A stretch of 32,057 bases of DNA from Candidatus Berkelbacteria bacterium (GTDB lineage Bacteria; Patescibacteriota; UBA1384; 2-12-FULL-50-11), in the NCBI GenBank assembly GCA_024654065.1, contig JANLIQ010000047.1, positions 1-32,057 on the forward strand. The letters are read 5' to 3'. The translations under genes were made by a program, and so were the position numbers. Position 1 is the first letter of the stretch. Every line of letters begins with the position of its first letter. Below, piece by piece: positions 8,985-18,313 of the stretch. The notes under the pieces are model-generated. The model worked only from the letters and a program-made list of their open reading frames with translations, was not told the DNA's origin and ran no database searches.

Positions 8985-9245
8985 CTAGTTGTTTGGTAGA
9001 TTATGGAAACGAATTTTTATCGACGCAAACCAGATAACTAAAAATATCCCAACTAGTACCGAGTTGACGACAACAAAATCTTTCATAGACCAGTTGGCCT
9101 GACATGGATTAGACAGGCACTCTGCTAAGGCCTGGGCACTTAAACTGAACTGACGAGCATAAAATACAACCAGCACTAGATTGGCAAGGAGAATGATAGC
9201 AACCGAAATCGTGAGATAGCTAACAGCAAAACGTCGCATCTTCAT
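8985..9245 (-). CDS. small two-TM hypothetical protein
   Basis: Intact 86-aa ORF with two hydrophobic helices in operon orientation. Confidence 0.55.
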   Translation of the reverse strand: MKMRRFAVSYLTISVAIILLANLVLVVFYARQFSLSAQALAECLSNPCQANWSMKDFVVVNSVLVGIFLVIWFASIKIRFHNLPNN

Positions 9246-9293
9246 TAAATAGCATACACCGCTTTTAGGACACGGTAAGATATATTAAGGAAG

Positions 9294-10898
9294 ATGAGAT
9301 TAATTCATGCTTTAGTAGGGACAGCGGTGCTAGCTGGAATGCTCTTGATTGCTCCTGGAGCTAGGGCTACCGTTGGCGTCAATAGCTTAAAGATTGATGC
9401 TAATCTTGGGTTAAATGGCTCCGTTACGGTTAAGGAAGAGATTGTATTGGCCGGATCAAGCGTCTTGGATTGGCAAGTATTTTCTAATCTACGTGGTCTA
9501 GTAGTTAGCGCCAATGGGGAGAGAGTTCCAAACAGTCAGCTTCGCTTTGCTAAGAAAGGTACTTCAACCAGATTGGTTTCTAATAGTCTAGCCTCAACCA
9601 AGTGGGAGTTAAGTTACAAGACAACGGGGACCTTAATTCGTCATAACGATCGCGATCAGTTCTTCTTTAAAGTTTTCCAGGAACCGGGCGTAACAATAAA
9701 CGAGATTCAATTAACATTCAGCCTGCCCGAAAGCTCAACGCAAACTGAAACTCAGACCTTAAGTGGCAATGTTTATGCTATTGGGGGTGTAATTGGTGCC
9801 AGTAGCGAATTAACCGGTTCTAGAACCATAACCTATAACGCAGACTACGCTGGTCCAAAAGGTCTAATGACAATTAGTGCTAGTTGGCCTAAATCTATTC
9901 TCCAACTAAACAGGGTACAGGAAGCAAAACTCGCACTTTTAAATTTAGACAGTTTACCTTGGATAATTCTTGGTGTCTCTCTACCAATGGCGGCTCTGTT
10001 TGTCTTACTCTTTTTGAGTATCCGCCAAAAGCGCCAAGACAGGGTCAAGCTTGGTCCAATGGTTAGTCAGCTGCCAAGCGAACTCTCCCCGATGATTGTT
10101 GGAGTTTTAGTTAACAAGAAAATATATCCAGAAGAGATCGTGGCACTACTGGTAGATCTTTGTTACCGCGGTTACCTAGTAATAATAAAAAACGGTCCTG
10201 ATTACTTCTTTGGTAAAAGAAAACCACCAGATCAGCACCTCCAACTCTGGGAAAAAAACATCTTAGAACAAGTATTACCGAAGTTGGAAACAAAAATTTC
10301 TAATGCAGATATCCTTAAATCCCATAAACAAGTTCTTTTTAGCCCAATGGTTCATGATGCTTTTAACGAGATTTACGAAATAATCACCCAACATCAGTAT
10401 TTCGTTGAGAATCCCCATCTAACAAGAATCCGTTACAAATTAATTGCCTTATGTTTTTACTTTGCTAGCGTTGTGGGATTAGTCTGGACAGCCGTGAGTG
10501 ACATTACTCCCTACCTCTTAATTCCATTAATTGGAACTATTATTCTTTCCTGGTTAATTCTTCGTTTAACGGCAAATCTAACCAGCTACACCGCTACCGG
10601 ACTTGCGCAACGATCAGCGTGGTTATCTTTTAGTCAGTTTTTGAGTGACCCGAATCCAATAGATCCAGCTATGGCTCGTAACCAAACTTTTGAAAAATAT
10701 TTAGCTTATGCGATTGCGCTAGACAAAACTGCCCAGTGGACATATCGTTTTGAACAATCTTCCAGTACTATCGTCAAACCAGACTGGCTAGTTGCTTACC
10801 AAGAATTAGATGCCGGTGCCTTGGGCGGAGAATTGGTTGAGTTTGTAAGTAAGACCTCAAAACTGCTAACGACGTTACGTGGACCGCTGGTAAACTAG
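9294..10898 (+). CDS. DUF2207-like membrane protein
   Basis: Signal peptide, beta-rich N-terminal domain (DWQVFSNLRG...), TM, cytosolic segment (PEEIVALLVDLCYRGYL), C-terminal TMs. Confidence 0.75.
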   Translation: MRLIHALVGTAVLAGMLLIAPGARATVGVNSLKIDANLGLNGSVTVKEEIVLAGSSVLDWQVFSNLRGLVVSANGERVPNSQLRFAKKGTSTRLVSNSLASTKWELSYKTTGTLIRHNDRDQFFFKVFQEPGVTINEIQLTFSLPESSTQTETQTLSGNVYAIGGVIGASSELTGSRTITYNADYAGPKGLMTISASWPKSILQLNRVQEAKLALLNLDSLPWIILGVSLPMAALFVLLFLSIRQKRQDRVKLGPMVSQLPSELSPMIVGVLVNKKIYPEEIVALLVDLCYRGYLVIIKNGPDYFFGKRKPPDQHLQLWEKNILEQVLPKLETKISNADILKSHKQVLFSPMVHDAFNEIYEIITQHQYFVENPHLTRIRYKLIALCFYFASVVGLVWTAVSDITPYLLIPLIGTIILSWLILRLTANLTSYTATGLAQRSAWLSFSQFLSDPNPIDPAMARNQTFEKYLAYAIALDKTAQWTYRFEQSSSTIVKPDWLVAYQELDAGALGGELVEFVSKTSKLLTTLRGPLVN

Positions 10899-10961
10899 CT
10901 GCTGTAAGTTTCAGGAACTATCCCGCCAAAATTACAATTACAGTTTCTAAGTCCCACCTCA

Positions 10962-10985
10962 TCTAATGTGGTATACCATATTAGA
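10962..10985. repeat. 24-bp near-perfect palindrome, operator-like
   Basis: TCTAATGTGGTATACCATATTAGA, 11 of 12 symmetric pairs match. Confidence 0.7.
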
Positions 10986-11084
10986 AAAGTATGTCTCCCG
11001 TATATTGTAAATGTGCGCTGTGAGACTAGATTTTTGACTAACTTTTCGATACAATTTGGCGGCTGGAATCATTTCGGCAGGAGG

Positions 11085-11663
11085 ATGTCTGTGCTCAAGC
11101 TCTTTTGCACCGCTCTCTACTTGCTGTGCGTCGGCATTGCCAATGCACAGCTCGTCAACACGATCACCTTTGATGACCTTAGCGAAGGTCAACACGTGGA
11201 ATCGAACCACTACCTTGCCCAAGGTGTGGTGCTATCTTCACAGCCGACCGGTTACCTCTACGGCTCTGGGTCGCATCAGAGTACGGGACAAGCCCTATGG
11301 GTGAATGGGAATGGCGTCGATAGGAAAGAAGTTTCCATCACCTTTTTCCTTCCCGGAACTTCAAGCATGGGGACTATCGACGAGTTCTATACGTTAGTAC
11401 GCGCACCAGGTTCCTGGACCGTTGAATATTGGGGTCCATTCGGAGAGTTCTTTGGAAGATACGCAAGCAACGATCTTGGCGTCGGGACGACCTTTGCCCA
11501 AGGAATGCATCCGCATCGATTGCTGTTCTACGGAGAGATTCCATGGTCAGAGATCTCGATCGACGACTTTCAATTCAGCGACATAGCCCCCGTTCCCGAA
11601 CCGGCAACGATCGGGCTGATTGGGTCAGCCTTGGTACTCGCTGCCCGGCGTCGACGACGCTGA
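11085..11663 (+). CDS. PEP-CTERM sorting-signal protein
   Basis: ATG 11085 directly after AGGAGG-like SD; signal peptide; C-terminus VPEPATIGLIGSALVLAARRRRR*. Confidence 0.88.
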   Translation: MSVLKLFCTALYLLCVGIANAQLVNTITFDDLSEGQHVESNHYLAQGVVLSSQPTGYLYGSGSHQSTGQALWVNGNGVDRKEVSITFFLPGTSSMGTIDEFYTLVRAPGSWTVEYWGPFGEFFGRYASNDLGVGTTFAQGMHPHRLLFYGEIPWSEISIDDFQFSDIAPVPEPATIGLIGSALVLAARRRRR

Positions 11664-11684
11664 AACCGTTTCCGGCACGAGCTC

Positions 11685-11715
11685 GCGGTGGGGGATTCCC
11701 CCGCCGCATTTTTTA
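11685..11715 (+). terminator. Rho-independent terminator
   Basis: GCGGTGGGGG-att-CCCCCGCCGC followed by ATTTTTT. Confidence 0.9.
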
Positions 11716-11780
11716 TAAAAATATATGCAAAATTTTCCTAATGAAATTGTTTTGAATCAAGTAATTTTTCGCTCTAGACA

Positions 11781-11809
11781 TTGACAAATCAAGGTCAGTT
11801 TAGTACTCT
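11781..11809 (+). promoter_or_regulatory. strong promoter
   Basis: TTGACA, 17 bp, TACTCT. Confidence 0.7.
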
Positions 11810-11815
11810 TAAGTT

Positions 11816-11866
11816 AAGAAAATCCCCTGCCGGAGATTTACAAGTCTCCAATCGGTGGGGATTTTT
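11816..11866 (+). ncRNA. putative ~50-nt small RNA / terminator hairpin
   Basis: Begins ~7 nt after the -10; AATCCCC...GGGGATT with inner GGAGA/TCTCC stem and a T run; also works as terminator for the minus-strand gene ending at 11868. Confidence 0.4.
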
Positions 11867-11867
11867 G

Positions 11868-12275
11868 TTACTCTGGCGGAAAAACAGAAATGAGGTGTTT
11901 CTCTTTTGCTTTTAAATCCTCTCGAATCTGAACATGGAACAACTCACCGTTCGGGCTTTTTCCGGAAAAGCGATAGAGCATCTCGCCACTTTCCTTACGG
12001 CTCGTTGGTCTGACCGTACTTAGTTGAACCAGTTCTAAGGCGCATCTATAATATTTCAGTCGTCGTTTGCGATCGCCGAAGTTTTTCTTTTCAAGGTGTT
12101 GCCAGAACTGGGTCAGGAAAATCTTTTCTTTATTGAAGTAGTTAGATCGAACATATGGCCTTCTTTTAGTTTTTTTCTCGATGTCGTGAAACACCCTTCG
12201 AGCAATTGGCGCAACATCAGAATATCTACGACCATAAATAGGCTTTGCTTTGCACTGATATGTGCTATCTGACAT
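11868..12275 (-). CDS. hypothetical protein
   Basis: Intact 135-aa ORF; C-terminal LYRFSGKSPNGELFHVQIREDLKAKEKHLISVFP resembles small nuclease-like domains, not certain. Confidence 0.55.
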   Translation of the reverse strand: MSDSTYQCKAKPIYGRRYSDVAPIARRVFHDIEKKTKRRPYVRSNYFNKEKIFLTQFWQHLEKKNFGDRKRRLKYYRCALELVQLSTVRPTSRKESGEMLYRFSGKSPNGELFHVQIREDLKAKEKHLISVFPPE

Positions 12276-12827
12276 TTAATGTGGCCGTTTTTGGGCTGCT
12301 TGGGCTTTGAGCTGGAAAATTTCTGAACCAATCTTACCGATTAGAAAGCTTTTTGGTACTGGTCCCCAGGCTCGGGAATCTGAGCTAGCAATACGGTTAT
12401 CTCCAAAAACAAAGTATTCATCAGTTTGGAGAGTTCGTGTTAGCTCACTTGAGGTTGTAACTTCGTTAGGGATGTAACTCTCTTCTAGGTGAGCTCCGTT
12501 TATAAAAACCTTACCATCACTAACTTGAATAGTTTCTCCCGGTAATCCTACGATTCTTTTTATAAAACGTTTTTCTGTTTCACCTGGCCAATACATGGCG
12601 ACTACATCACCACGAGCTGGGGGAGTATAGCGATAAGCAATTTTATTAATTATTAGTACTTCGCCATCAGTAAAATTAGGTAGCATACTCTTTCCCCTAA
12701 CTACCAAAACAGTAAAGAAGAAATAATGCGTCAGTAATCCCAGGATCAACAAAACAGTAGCGATTTTTGAAAAATCGTATACCCATCCCGTTACCCAAAA
12801 CAGTTTTTCAATTTTTTTAGGCGGCAT
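12276..12827 (-). CDS. lepB: signal peptidase I
   Basis: GKSMLPNF, KRIVGLPGETI, YFVFGDNRIASSDSRAWGPV. Confidence 0.95.
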   Translation of the reverse strand: MPPKKIEKLFWVTGWVYDFSKIATVLLILGLLTHYFFFTVLVVRGKSMLPNFTDGEVLIINKIAYRYTPPARGDVVAMYWPGETEKRFIKRIVGLPGETIQVSDGKVFINGAHLEESYIPNEVTTSSELTRTLQTDEYFVFGDNRIASSDSRAWGPVPKSFLIGKIGSEIFQLKAQAAQKRPH

Positions 12828-15800
12828 GCTTTGCTACTTTTAGTGTAGCAAAGACTGAGCGAAGATCTTCGTCTTCGAGAGTTTCTTTTTCCAATAACTC
12901 ATGTGCCATATGGTGAAGAACTTTGATTTCTTTCTTTAATAAGGCAACTGCCGTCTTCCATCCATTATCAATTAAACGACTAATTTCCTCATCGATTTTA
13001 GCTGCAACTTTTTCTGAATGAACTCGGTGCATACCCATTTCACGTCCCAAGAAAACCATCTCTTCACGTTCACCGAGCTTAACTGGTCCTAACTCACTCA
13101 TGCCATAAACCATAACCATGTTACGGGCGATCTCGGTCGCTCGCTCTAAGTCATTCGAAGCACCCGTCGTAACCTCCTTGAAGATCAGTTCTTCGGCTGC
13201 CCGGCCTCCGAGCAAACGAGCAAGCTCGTGCTCAAACTGGCTTTTTGGAATTAGTTTATTATCTTCTTTCGGTAAACTTAAGGTGAAGCCAAGGGCCATA
13301 CCACGGGAGATTATCGAAACTTTGTGGACTTCATCAGCATCAGCAAGCAGATGCCCAACAATAGCATGCCCAGCTTCATGGTAGGCAACGATTTCTTTTT
13401 CTTTATCTTTCATTAAATGACTGGTCCGTTCCGGACCGAGTAGCACTTTTTCAATAGAATTGCGGAAGTCTTTTTGTTCAAGTTTCTTGCGATTATCGCG
13501 AGCTGCCAAAATGGCTGCTTCATTGGCGACATTTCGTAAATCCGCTCCCGATAAGCCCGGGGTACTCTTAGCCACTTCCTCTAAATTAACATCTTTGCCT
13601 AGTGGCTTATTTTTAGAGTGGATTGCTAAAATCTCGGCCCGTTCTGGACGATCGGGCATATCTAAAACAACCTTGCGATCAAATCTGCCGGGACGAAGCA
13701 GGGCCGGATCCAAGACATCAGCTCTGTTCGTCGCGGCCAGAACTACAACATTTGCCTCGGTATCAAAACCATCCATCTCCACCAAAATTTGATTGAGGGT
13801 TTGTTCGCGTTCGTCGTGCGACCCGCCTAAACCGGTGCCACGCTGGCGACCGACCGCATCAAGTTCGTCGATAAAAATAACGGTTGGGGCAGTCTTTTTG
13901 GCCTTAGTAAATAAATCACGGACTCGGCTATTGTGAAGTAATACTGGCTTTTCTCCTCCGAAGAAGGCCTCGTTGTCAACTCCGCAAAGATCGTAGACAT
14001 AACCGTCGTATGGTTTCTCAACAATCTCTTTAATCGTTGTTTTACGACCGAAATCCGTCTCCAAGTCACCGGTCAGATGGTTGGCTGATTTTCCGATGGT
14101 AATTCGGTAATGCGTAGTGTCCGGGAGCGGAGACTTACTATTTTTTATATACCGGCCACCGTCTTGCTCATATTTGGTAACACTACAAGGCATGCCATGC
14201 ATGTGGAGAAGCCACGACAATTCGCTGATGAGTTGCGTCGAGCAGGAAGTCAACTCTATTAACCCCTTTTTACCTATATGTCCGTCCCCCTCTACAAGTC
14301 CATCGAGATAACTAATGAAATATTCTCTCGGCATGTCCCACATAAACTCTGGGACGTGCTTATTGTGTGCTCCTTCTCCACAGTGACTTGCGAAGAAACG
14401 TGTTAAGGGAACAGAATAAAATTCGATTTGCATCGCATTGTTCTTGGTTGGCGAGAAATGGGGATTAATATTGAATACTCGTCGCATTAAATCTACACAA
14501 TCACGATGGAGTTCTCTTTCATAAATCGCAAAACCAAATTTAACTGCTCTTCCATGATGCCAACCTTCAGCCGCATAATAACCAAGCAGCTTACAAAGAT
14601 CTCTTGTAATAGGAACGGAGTAAGTAAGTGTGTCAGTGGTATTTGCAATAACAGCGGTAACCGGTGAACTAACTGACCTAGTTACCAAGCCTGCTGATTG
14701 AAACGCATGGGCGACAGAACGGGGGACGAAACGATATTCTAACACCCCGTTTTTGACTGGCTCAGATATCCATACCGGCAATCGATTATAAGGAAGTCTT
14801 GTTGGAAACGGATGACTCTTAATTTTGTGGGTCGTGCCTACACCGGGAATAAATAGACTTCGGGTTTTATACGGAAGACTAACAAGCGTATCGCCAACTT
14901 TTAACTCATCAGTCCGTTTGGAAACTATGTAATTTTTTTCGCGAACAAAAACGCTGTGATCGGCCGTAACAGCTATATTACCGCCCGTGAACTTAATCTC
15001 ATATATTTTATTGACTCGGTGGCGATAGACCGCTCCGATTTTCTTCCATGCACTCGATCCGAAGAACTTGTTGCCACGGGCAAAATCGACTCCAATGGTT
15101 TGCGCGCCGACAACTGGAACAGTGAAACCTTCTTGATCGTCTTGGTAAAATTGATCAATAAATTCCCCGATCGGTAGAAGTTTCGTCGAATTCTTGTGCT
15201 TAATAAGGATTTTTGTATCAGGATGAACGCTCGCTCCAACTCCGACGAACATTTCCACAAATTCTGATGCTGATATTGAATAAAACGGTACACCGGCTTC
15301 ACCGGCGACGGCTTTGGCGAGCAAGGTTTTACCGACACCGGCCGGCCCGACCAACAAAACCCCGCGAGGAATTTCAGCGCCAAGAGCTTTGAATTTGGCC
15401 GGATTCTTTAAGAAATCAACGACCTCGACCAATTCTTGTTTAACATGCTTCATGCCGGCGACATCCTTGAAAGTAACACCTTTCTTGCCGTCGTCCAGCC
15501 GAGCCGTGGTTTTACCAAACGACATCGCTTGATTGTTACCCGAGCGAGCTTGGCGGGTCATAAAGTAAAGTAGTCCGCCAATGAGTAGAAACGGTAGGAA
15601 AACAGTTAGTAAGGTCGTCCAGAGGGCACCAGAGTCGGGATTTTTGATATTAACCGTTACTTTATCGCCGGTGATGCCGTAGTCTTTCAATCCTTGACTG
15701 GCTTCTTTGTAGGCAACGAGTTGAATTTTATCTTTGGTAACCGCAGTTATTTTATTACCCTCAACAATTATCTGATCGACGCGTCCATCGCTAACTTCTT

Positions 15801-15936
15801 TGACGATCTGCGAGATGGCAACGTCTTGAGTCGGCTTGGTTTTACCGACACCAAACAAACTCCAGGCAATCGCCATAATAAAAACGATTGTCAGGACTGA
15901 AAACAACTGACGGGAAAATCTGTTTCGTACAGGCAT
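12817..15936 (-). CDS. ftsH: FtsH AAA+ zinc metalloprotease interrupted by an intein
   Basis: [29 protein letters not shown]; start taken at MPVRNRF (15936), supported by a promoter 7 nt upstream. Confidence 0.96.
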   Translation of the reverse strand: MPVRNRFSRQLFSVLTIVFIMAIAWSLFGVGKTKPTQDVAISQIVKEVSDGRVDQIIVEGNKITAVTKDKIQLVAYKEASQGLKDYGITGDKVTVNIKNPDSGALWTTLLTVFLPFLLIGGLLYFMTRQARSGNNQAMSFGKTTARLDDGKKGVTFKDVAGMKHVKQELVEVVDFLKNPAKFKALGAEIPRGVLLVGPAGVGKTLLAKAVAGEAGVPFYSISASEFVEMFVGVGASVHPDTKILIKHKNSTKLLPIGEFIDQFYQDDQEGFTVPVVGAQTIGVDFARGNKFFGSSAWKKIGAVYRHRVNKIYEIKFTGGNIAVTADHSVFVREKNYIVSKRTDELKVGDTLVSLPYKTRSLFIPGVGTTHKIKSHPFPTRLPYNRLPVWISEPVKNGVLEYRFVPRSVAHAFQSAGLVTRSVSSPVTAVIANTTDTLTYSVPITRDLCKLLGYYAAEGWHHGRAVKFGFAIYERELHRDCVDLMRRVFNINPHFSPTKNNAMQIEFYSVPLTRFFASHCGEGAHNKHVPEFMWDMPREYFISYLDGLVEGDGHIGKKGLIELTSCSTQLISELSWLLHMHGMPCSVTKYEQDGGRYIKNSKSPLPDTTHYRITIGKSANHLTGDLETDFGRKTTIKEIVEKPYDGYVYDLCGVDNEAFFGGEKPVLLHNSRVRDLFTKAKKTAPTVIFIDELDAVGRQRGTGLGGSHDEREQTLNQILVEMDGFDTEANVVVLAATNRADVLDPALLRPGRFDRKVVLDMPDRPERAEILAIHSKNKPLGKDVNLEEVAKSTPGLSGADLRNVANEAAILAARDNRKKLEQKDFRNSIEKVLLGPERTSHLMKDKEKEIVAYHEAGHAIVGHLLADADEVHKVSIISRGMALGFTLSLPKEDNKLIPKSQFEHELARLLGGRAAEELIFKEVTTGASNDLERATEIARNMVMVYGMSELGPVKLGEREEMVFLGREMGMHRVHSEKVAAKIDEEISRLIDNGWKTAVALLKKEIKVLHHMAHELLEKETLEDEDLRSVFATLKVAKHAA
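13930..15231 (-). mobile_element. 434-aa LAGLIDADG intein in FtsH
   Basis: In-frame insert between FVGVGA and SRVRDLF; begins [10 protein letters not shown], ends VLLHN/S; DOD motifs LLGYYAAEG and LDGLVEGDG. Confidence 0.95.
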
Positions 15937-15943
15937 ATTCTGA

Positions 15944-15972
15944 ATTCTAGGGTAAAGAACCAGCAAAATCAA
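15944..15972 (-). promoter_or_regulatory. ftsH promoter (leaderless)
   Basis: Minus strand TTGATT, 17 bp, TAGAAT, 7 nt, ATG 15936. Confidence 0.75.
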
Positions 15973-15993
15973 TGACTTACTCGGTATCTTGGC

Positions 15994-16022
15994 TAGACTG
16001 GAACAGCAATTTTAGGTACAAT
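15994..16022 (+). promoter_or_regulatory. promoter of tRNA-Met
   Basis: TAGACT, 17 bp, TACAAT; tRNA position 1 is 7 nt after the -10. Confidence 0.6.
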
Positions 16023-16029
16023 GACCGAC

Positions 16030-16102
16030 AGCGGGGTGGAGCAGTGGTCAGCTCGCGTGGCTCATAACCACGAGGTCGTTAGTTCGAATCTAACCCCCGC
16101 TA
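16030..16102 (+). tRNA. initiator-type tRNA-Met(CAT)
   Basis: AGCGGGG/CCCCGCT acceptor, D stem GAGC/GCTC with A11:U24, anticodon arm CGTGG-CTCATAA-CCACG, T arm GTTAG-TTCGAAT-CTAAC. Confidence 0.9.
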
Positions 16103-17757
16103 CGAGACGGGACTGTATAAGTAGCTTCCAATGACTTATATGGTTCACGTAACAGATATTGCTTGACCCCTCTATCTGTTACGAAAAAGTTCGAGAAAAT
16201 AGAACCAAGTATTATATCTAAATGTCTCAAAGTGCGTGCATGAGATATTTTTTCAGGTATAGACTTAAAAAGTTCGAGAAAATCGCTGTATGTGGGTAGT
16301 GCCTTCTTGGAAATCTCTATAGCTTCTCTCGTTTCCATAATCGTACTGTCAATTTCTGTTAATCGGCTCTTCAATTGGCCAACATCTTCTTCAAAGGTTC
16401 TCTTTACTTGAATATCGCTGGTTTGCGTCCTGTCCACAGCCTTACCTAGCTCAATCTTTATCTTCTCCCTCTCGTTAAGGAATCCTGTTAATTGATGCTC
16501 TAGCCTCCGCTTGTTTGTCTTAGCTTCAGACATTAAGACGTTTATATACTCATTAAAAGTTCCCTCTGTTGCCAGTTGCAGATTGCCCAGTGTTCTCACA
16601 GCAAACTCTGTAACTACACGTGCCTTGACATGCAGCCTTTTTCCCAGTTTCTTTTTAAAGCTACATTCAGTGTTATCGCATCTGTAAAAAAAGTAAGCCG
16701 TCTGTTTGCCATTTGAATTCTTCTTGGTTAGAGTTGCATGCATCGACGACTCACAGTAGCCACAGAAGACTTTCCCGTTCAGTAATCTAGCTACAACATT
16801 ACCTCTCGTTTTCTTGTCTCTCATAAACCCACTAGCCTTACCGCTATGGTTTAATCTGATATATTCCTCACGGGTTATCATGGGTTCGAAATCAAAACTG
16901 TCACTAAGGATAGTTGAGTCTGTTCCGTGGTGAGCTATTCCACAATAAACAGGGTTTGAAAAAATCCTTGAGAGCTTCTGTTTTGACCAAACAAAGTTTC
17001 TGTGCTCAATGACGCCTATGCCCTTTGCTTTTTTGTAATCTGATTCGTTCAGAAACTTGGCGATTTCTTTTTGTCCACAGCCCTCTAGCCTGAGTTCAGA
17101 TGCTCTCTTGATTAACTCGTGGTTTCTACCATCGGGTCTAAGGAATCTACCTCCGTCTTTAAAGTAGCCGTGTGTATCAGGTATTGATTTACCTGATTTT
17201 AGCGTGCTTTTATTGCCACTCTTAACATTTACGCTTAAGTTATCTGAATACTGCTTACTAACGGCGAATGTTATCGCTAATAATAACTTCCCGCTCGGTG
17301 AATTCTCAAAGCTGTAACTAACAAATTTCAAATCACGAATTAAACCCTCATCTAACATCTCAATTATTTCACCAGCATCTTTCATGTTCCGACTCAATCT
17401 ATCAGGATGCCATGATATTACGCCATGTATACGCCTTAACTTTAATTGATTGATAACCCAATCGAACTTTGGTCTAACCCCAGATTTCTTTGCGGATTTC
17501 GTTTCCTCAATTGTTTCTATCACTCGCAGGCCTTCTCTCGCAGCCAGCTCTTCACACGCCTCCCTCTGTCGTTCGATGGACTTAATTTGTTTCTCGTTAT
17601 CCTCGGTTGACTTCCTGGTGTAAATCACATACTTATAATTCTCGGGTTCAATCTGGTTTTTTCTAGACAAAACTTCTAGAGCATCAAGCCGGCTAATAAT
17701 TTCTTCGGGAGTGACGGTCTTACCACTTCCGTTGGACGGCACAGTCATACTAGTCAA
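16090..17757 (-). CDS. large serine recombinase (resolvase + recombinase + zinc beta-ribbon domains)
   Basis: YVIYTRKSTEDNEKQIKSIERQ, WHPDRLSRN, CGYCESSMHAT...CDNTEC; stop codon lies inside the tRNA. Confidence 0.95.
   Translation of the reverse strand: MTSMTVPSNGSGKTVTPEEIISRLDALEVLSRKNQIEPENYKYVIYTRKSTEDNEKQIKSIERQREACEELAAREGLRVIETIEETKSAKKSGVRPKFDWVINQLKLRRIHGVISWHPDRLSRNMKDAGEIIEMLDEGLIRDLKFVSYSFENSPSGKLLLAITFAVSKQYSDNLSVNVKSGNKSTLKSGKSIPDTHGYFKDGGRFLRPDGRNHELIKRASELRLEGCGQKEIAKFLNESDYKKAKGIGVIEHRNFVWSKQKLSRIFSNPVYCGIAHHGTDSTILSDSFDFEPMITREEYIRLNHSGKASGFMRDKKTRGNVVARLLNGKVFCGYCESSMHATLTKKNSNGKQTAYFFYRCDNTECSFKKKLGKRLHVKARVVTEFAVRTLGNLQLATEGTFNEYINVLMSEAKTNKRRLEHQLTGFLNEREKIKIELGKAVDRTQTSDIQVKRTFEEDVGQLKSRLTEIDSTIMETREAIEISKKALPTYSDFLELFKSIPEKISHARTLRHLDIILGSIFSNFFVTDRGVKQYLLREPYKSLEATYTVPSRSGG
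16184..16283 (+). repeat. two copies of a 17-bp direct repeat
   Basis: AAAAAGTTCGAGAAAAT at 16184-16200 and 16267-16283. Confidence 0.9.
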
Positions 17758-18259
17758 ATTCCTTTTTAGCCAGTTTCGCTAAGCTTTCATCATCGATTCG
17801 GAGTTCTTTCTTCAGCGACTCCACAATCTCTTGCCCTCTACTAATCGATACTTCGCAAGTTGCCTTCAGGTCAAATTCATCTCTTCGTTTACGTTCCAAG
17901 TACCACATTGCCACTTTTGGGTTACCGAGATTGTCCACGATAGTTTGTCTAGCTTTTAGTATCGGGGCTGTTTTAAAAGCCTCTTTTTCCTGACAGAACT
18001 TCGGATACTTAACTTGGTAGCGGTACAAGGTTCTGTCAGAGATGTGGGCATAGGTACAAGCTTCTACATCGCTACAGCCCCACAGAAAAGCTTCCTGAAG
18101 CCGTATTAGAACATAGGGAGTAATAACAGTCGGGGCACCACCTTTAGGGCGAGTAGAAAGCTTCTCATGCTCGTCTTCAAGTCCTGTCTTCGGCATCAAG
18201 TGTGACAAATCAAGAACCGGTATATCTATCGCCATCTCTTCAACCGCTGACTGCTCCAT
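17750..18259 (-). CDS. helix-turn-helix phage/element-type DNA-binding protein
   Basis: VITPYVLIRLQEAFLWGCSDVEACTYAHISDRTLYRYQVKYPKF...LKARQTIVDNLGNPKVAMWYLERKRRDEF; overlaps recombinase start. Confidence 0.65.
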   Translation of the reverse strand: MEQSAVEEMAIDIPVLDLSHLMPKTGLEDEHEKLSTRPKGGAPTVITPYVLIRLQEAFLWGCSDVEACTYAHISDRTLYRYQVKYPKFCQEKEAFKTAPILKARQTIVDNLGNPKVAMWYLERKRRDEFDLKATCEVSISRGQEIVESLKKELRIDDESLAKLAKKEFD

Positions 18260-18313
18260 CTGTTAGCAGTTAAGCACTTAGATGGAGGTGGGGGAAGAAC
18301 TTGGAACTGAGAG

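Noticed and set aside
9305-9514. Short antisense ORFs within the DUF2207-like gene (also 9845-10048, 10111-10293)
   Set aside because: No start signals or protein-like features; the opposite strand is clearly coding.
10968-11084. N-terminal extension of the PEP-CTERM ORF
   Set aside because: The ATG at 11085 has an adjacent SD and starts a proper signal peptide; the upstream part looks non-coding.
13118-13792. Plus-strand ORFs 13118-13384 and 13460-13792 antisense to ftsH
   Set aside because: Low-complexity antisense shadows of a well-supported gene.
15937-15972. Called FtsH start MILLVLYPRIQN
   Set aside because: Those codons overlap the -35/-10 promoter; MPVRNRF at 15936 fits FtsH and the leaderless pattern.
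16149-16182. 10-bp inverted repeat GTAACAGATA...TATCTGTTAC near the recombinase 3' end as terminator or att arm
   Set aside because: Inside the coding sequence, no T run, and a repeat of this size is expected about once by chance in a window this long.
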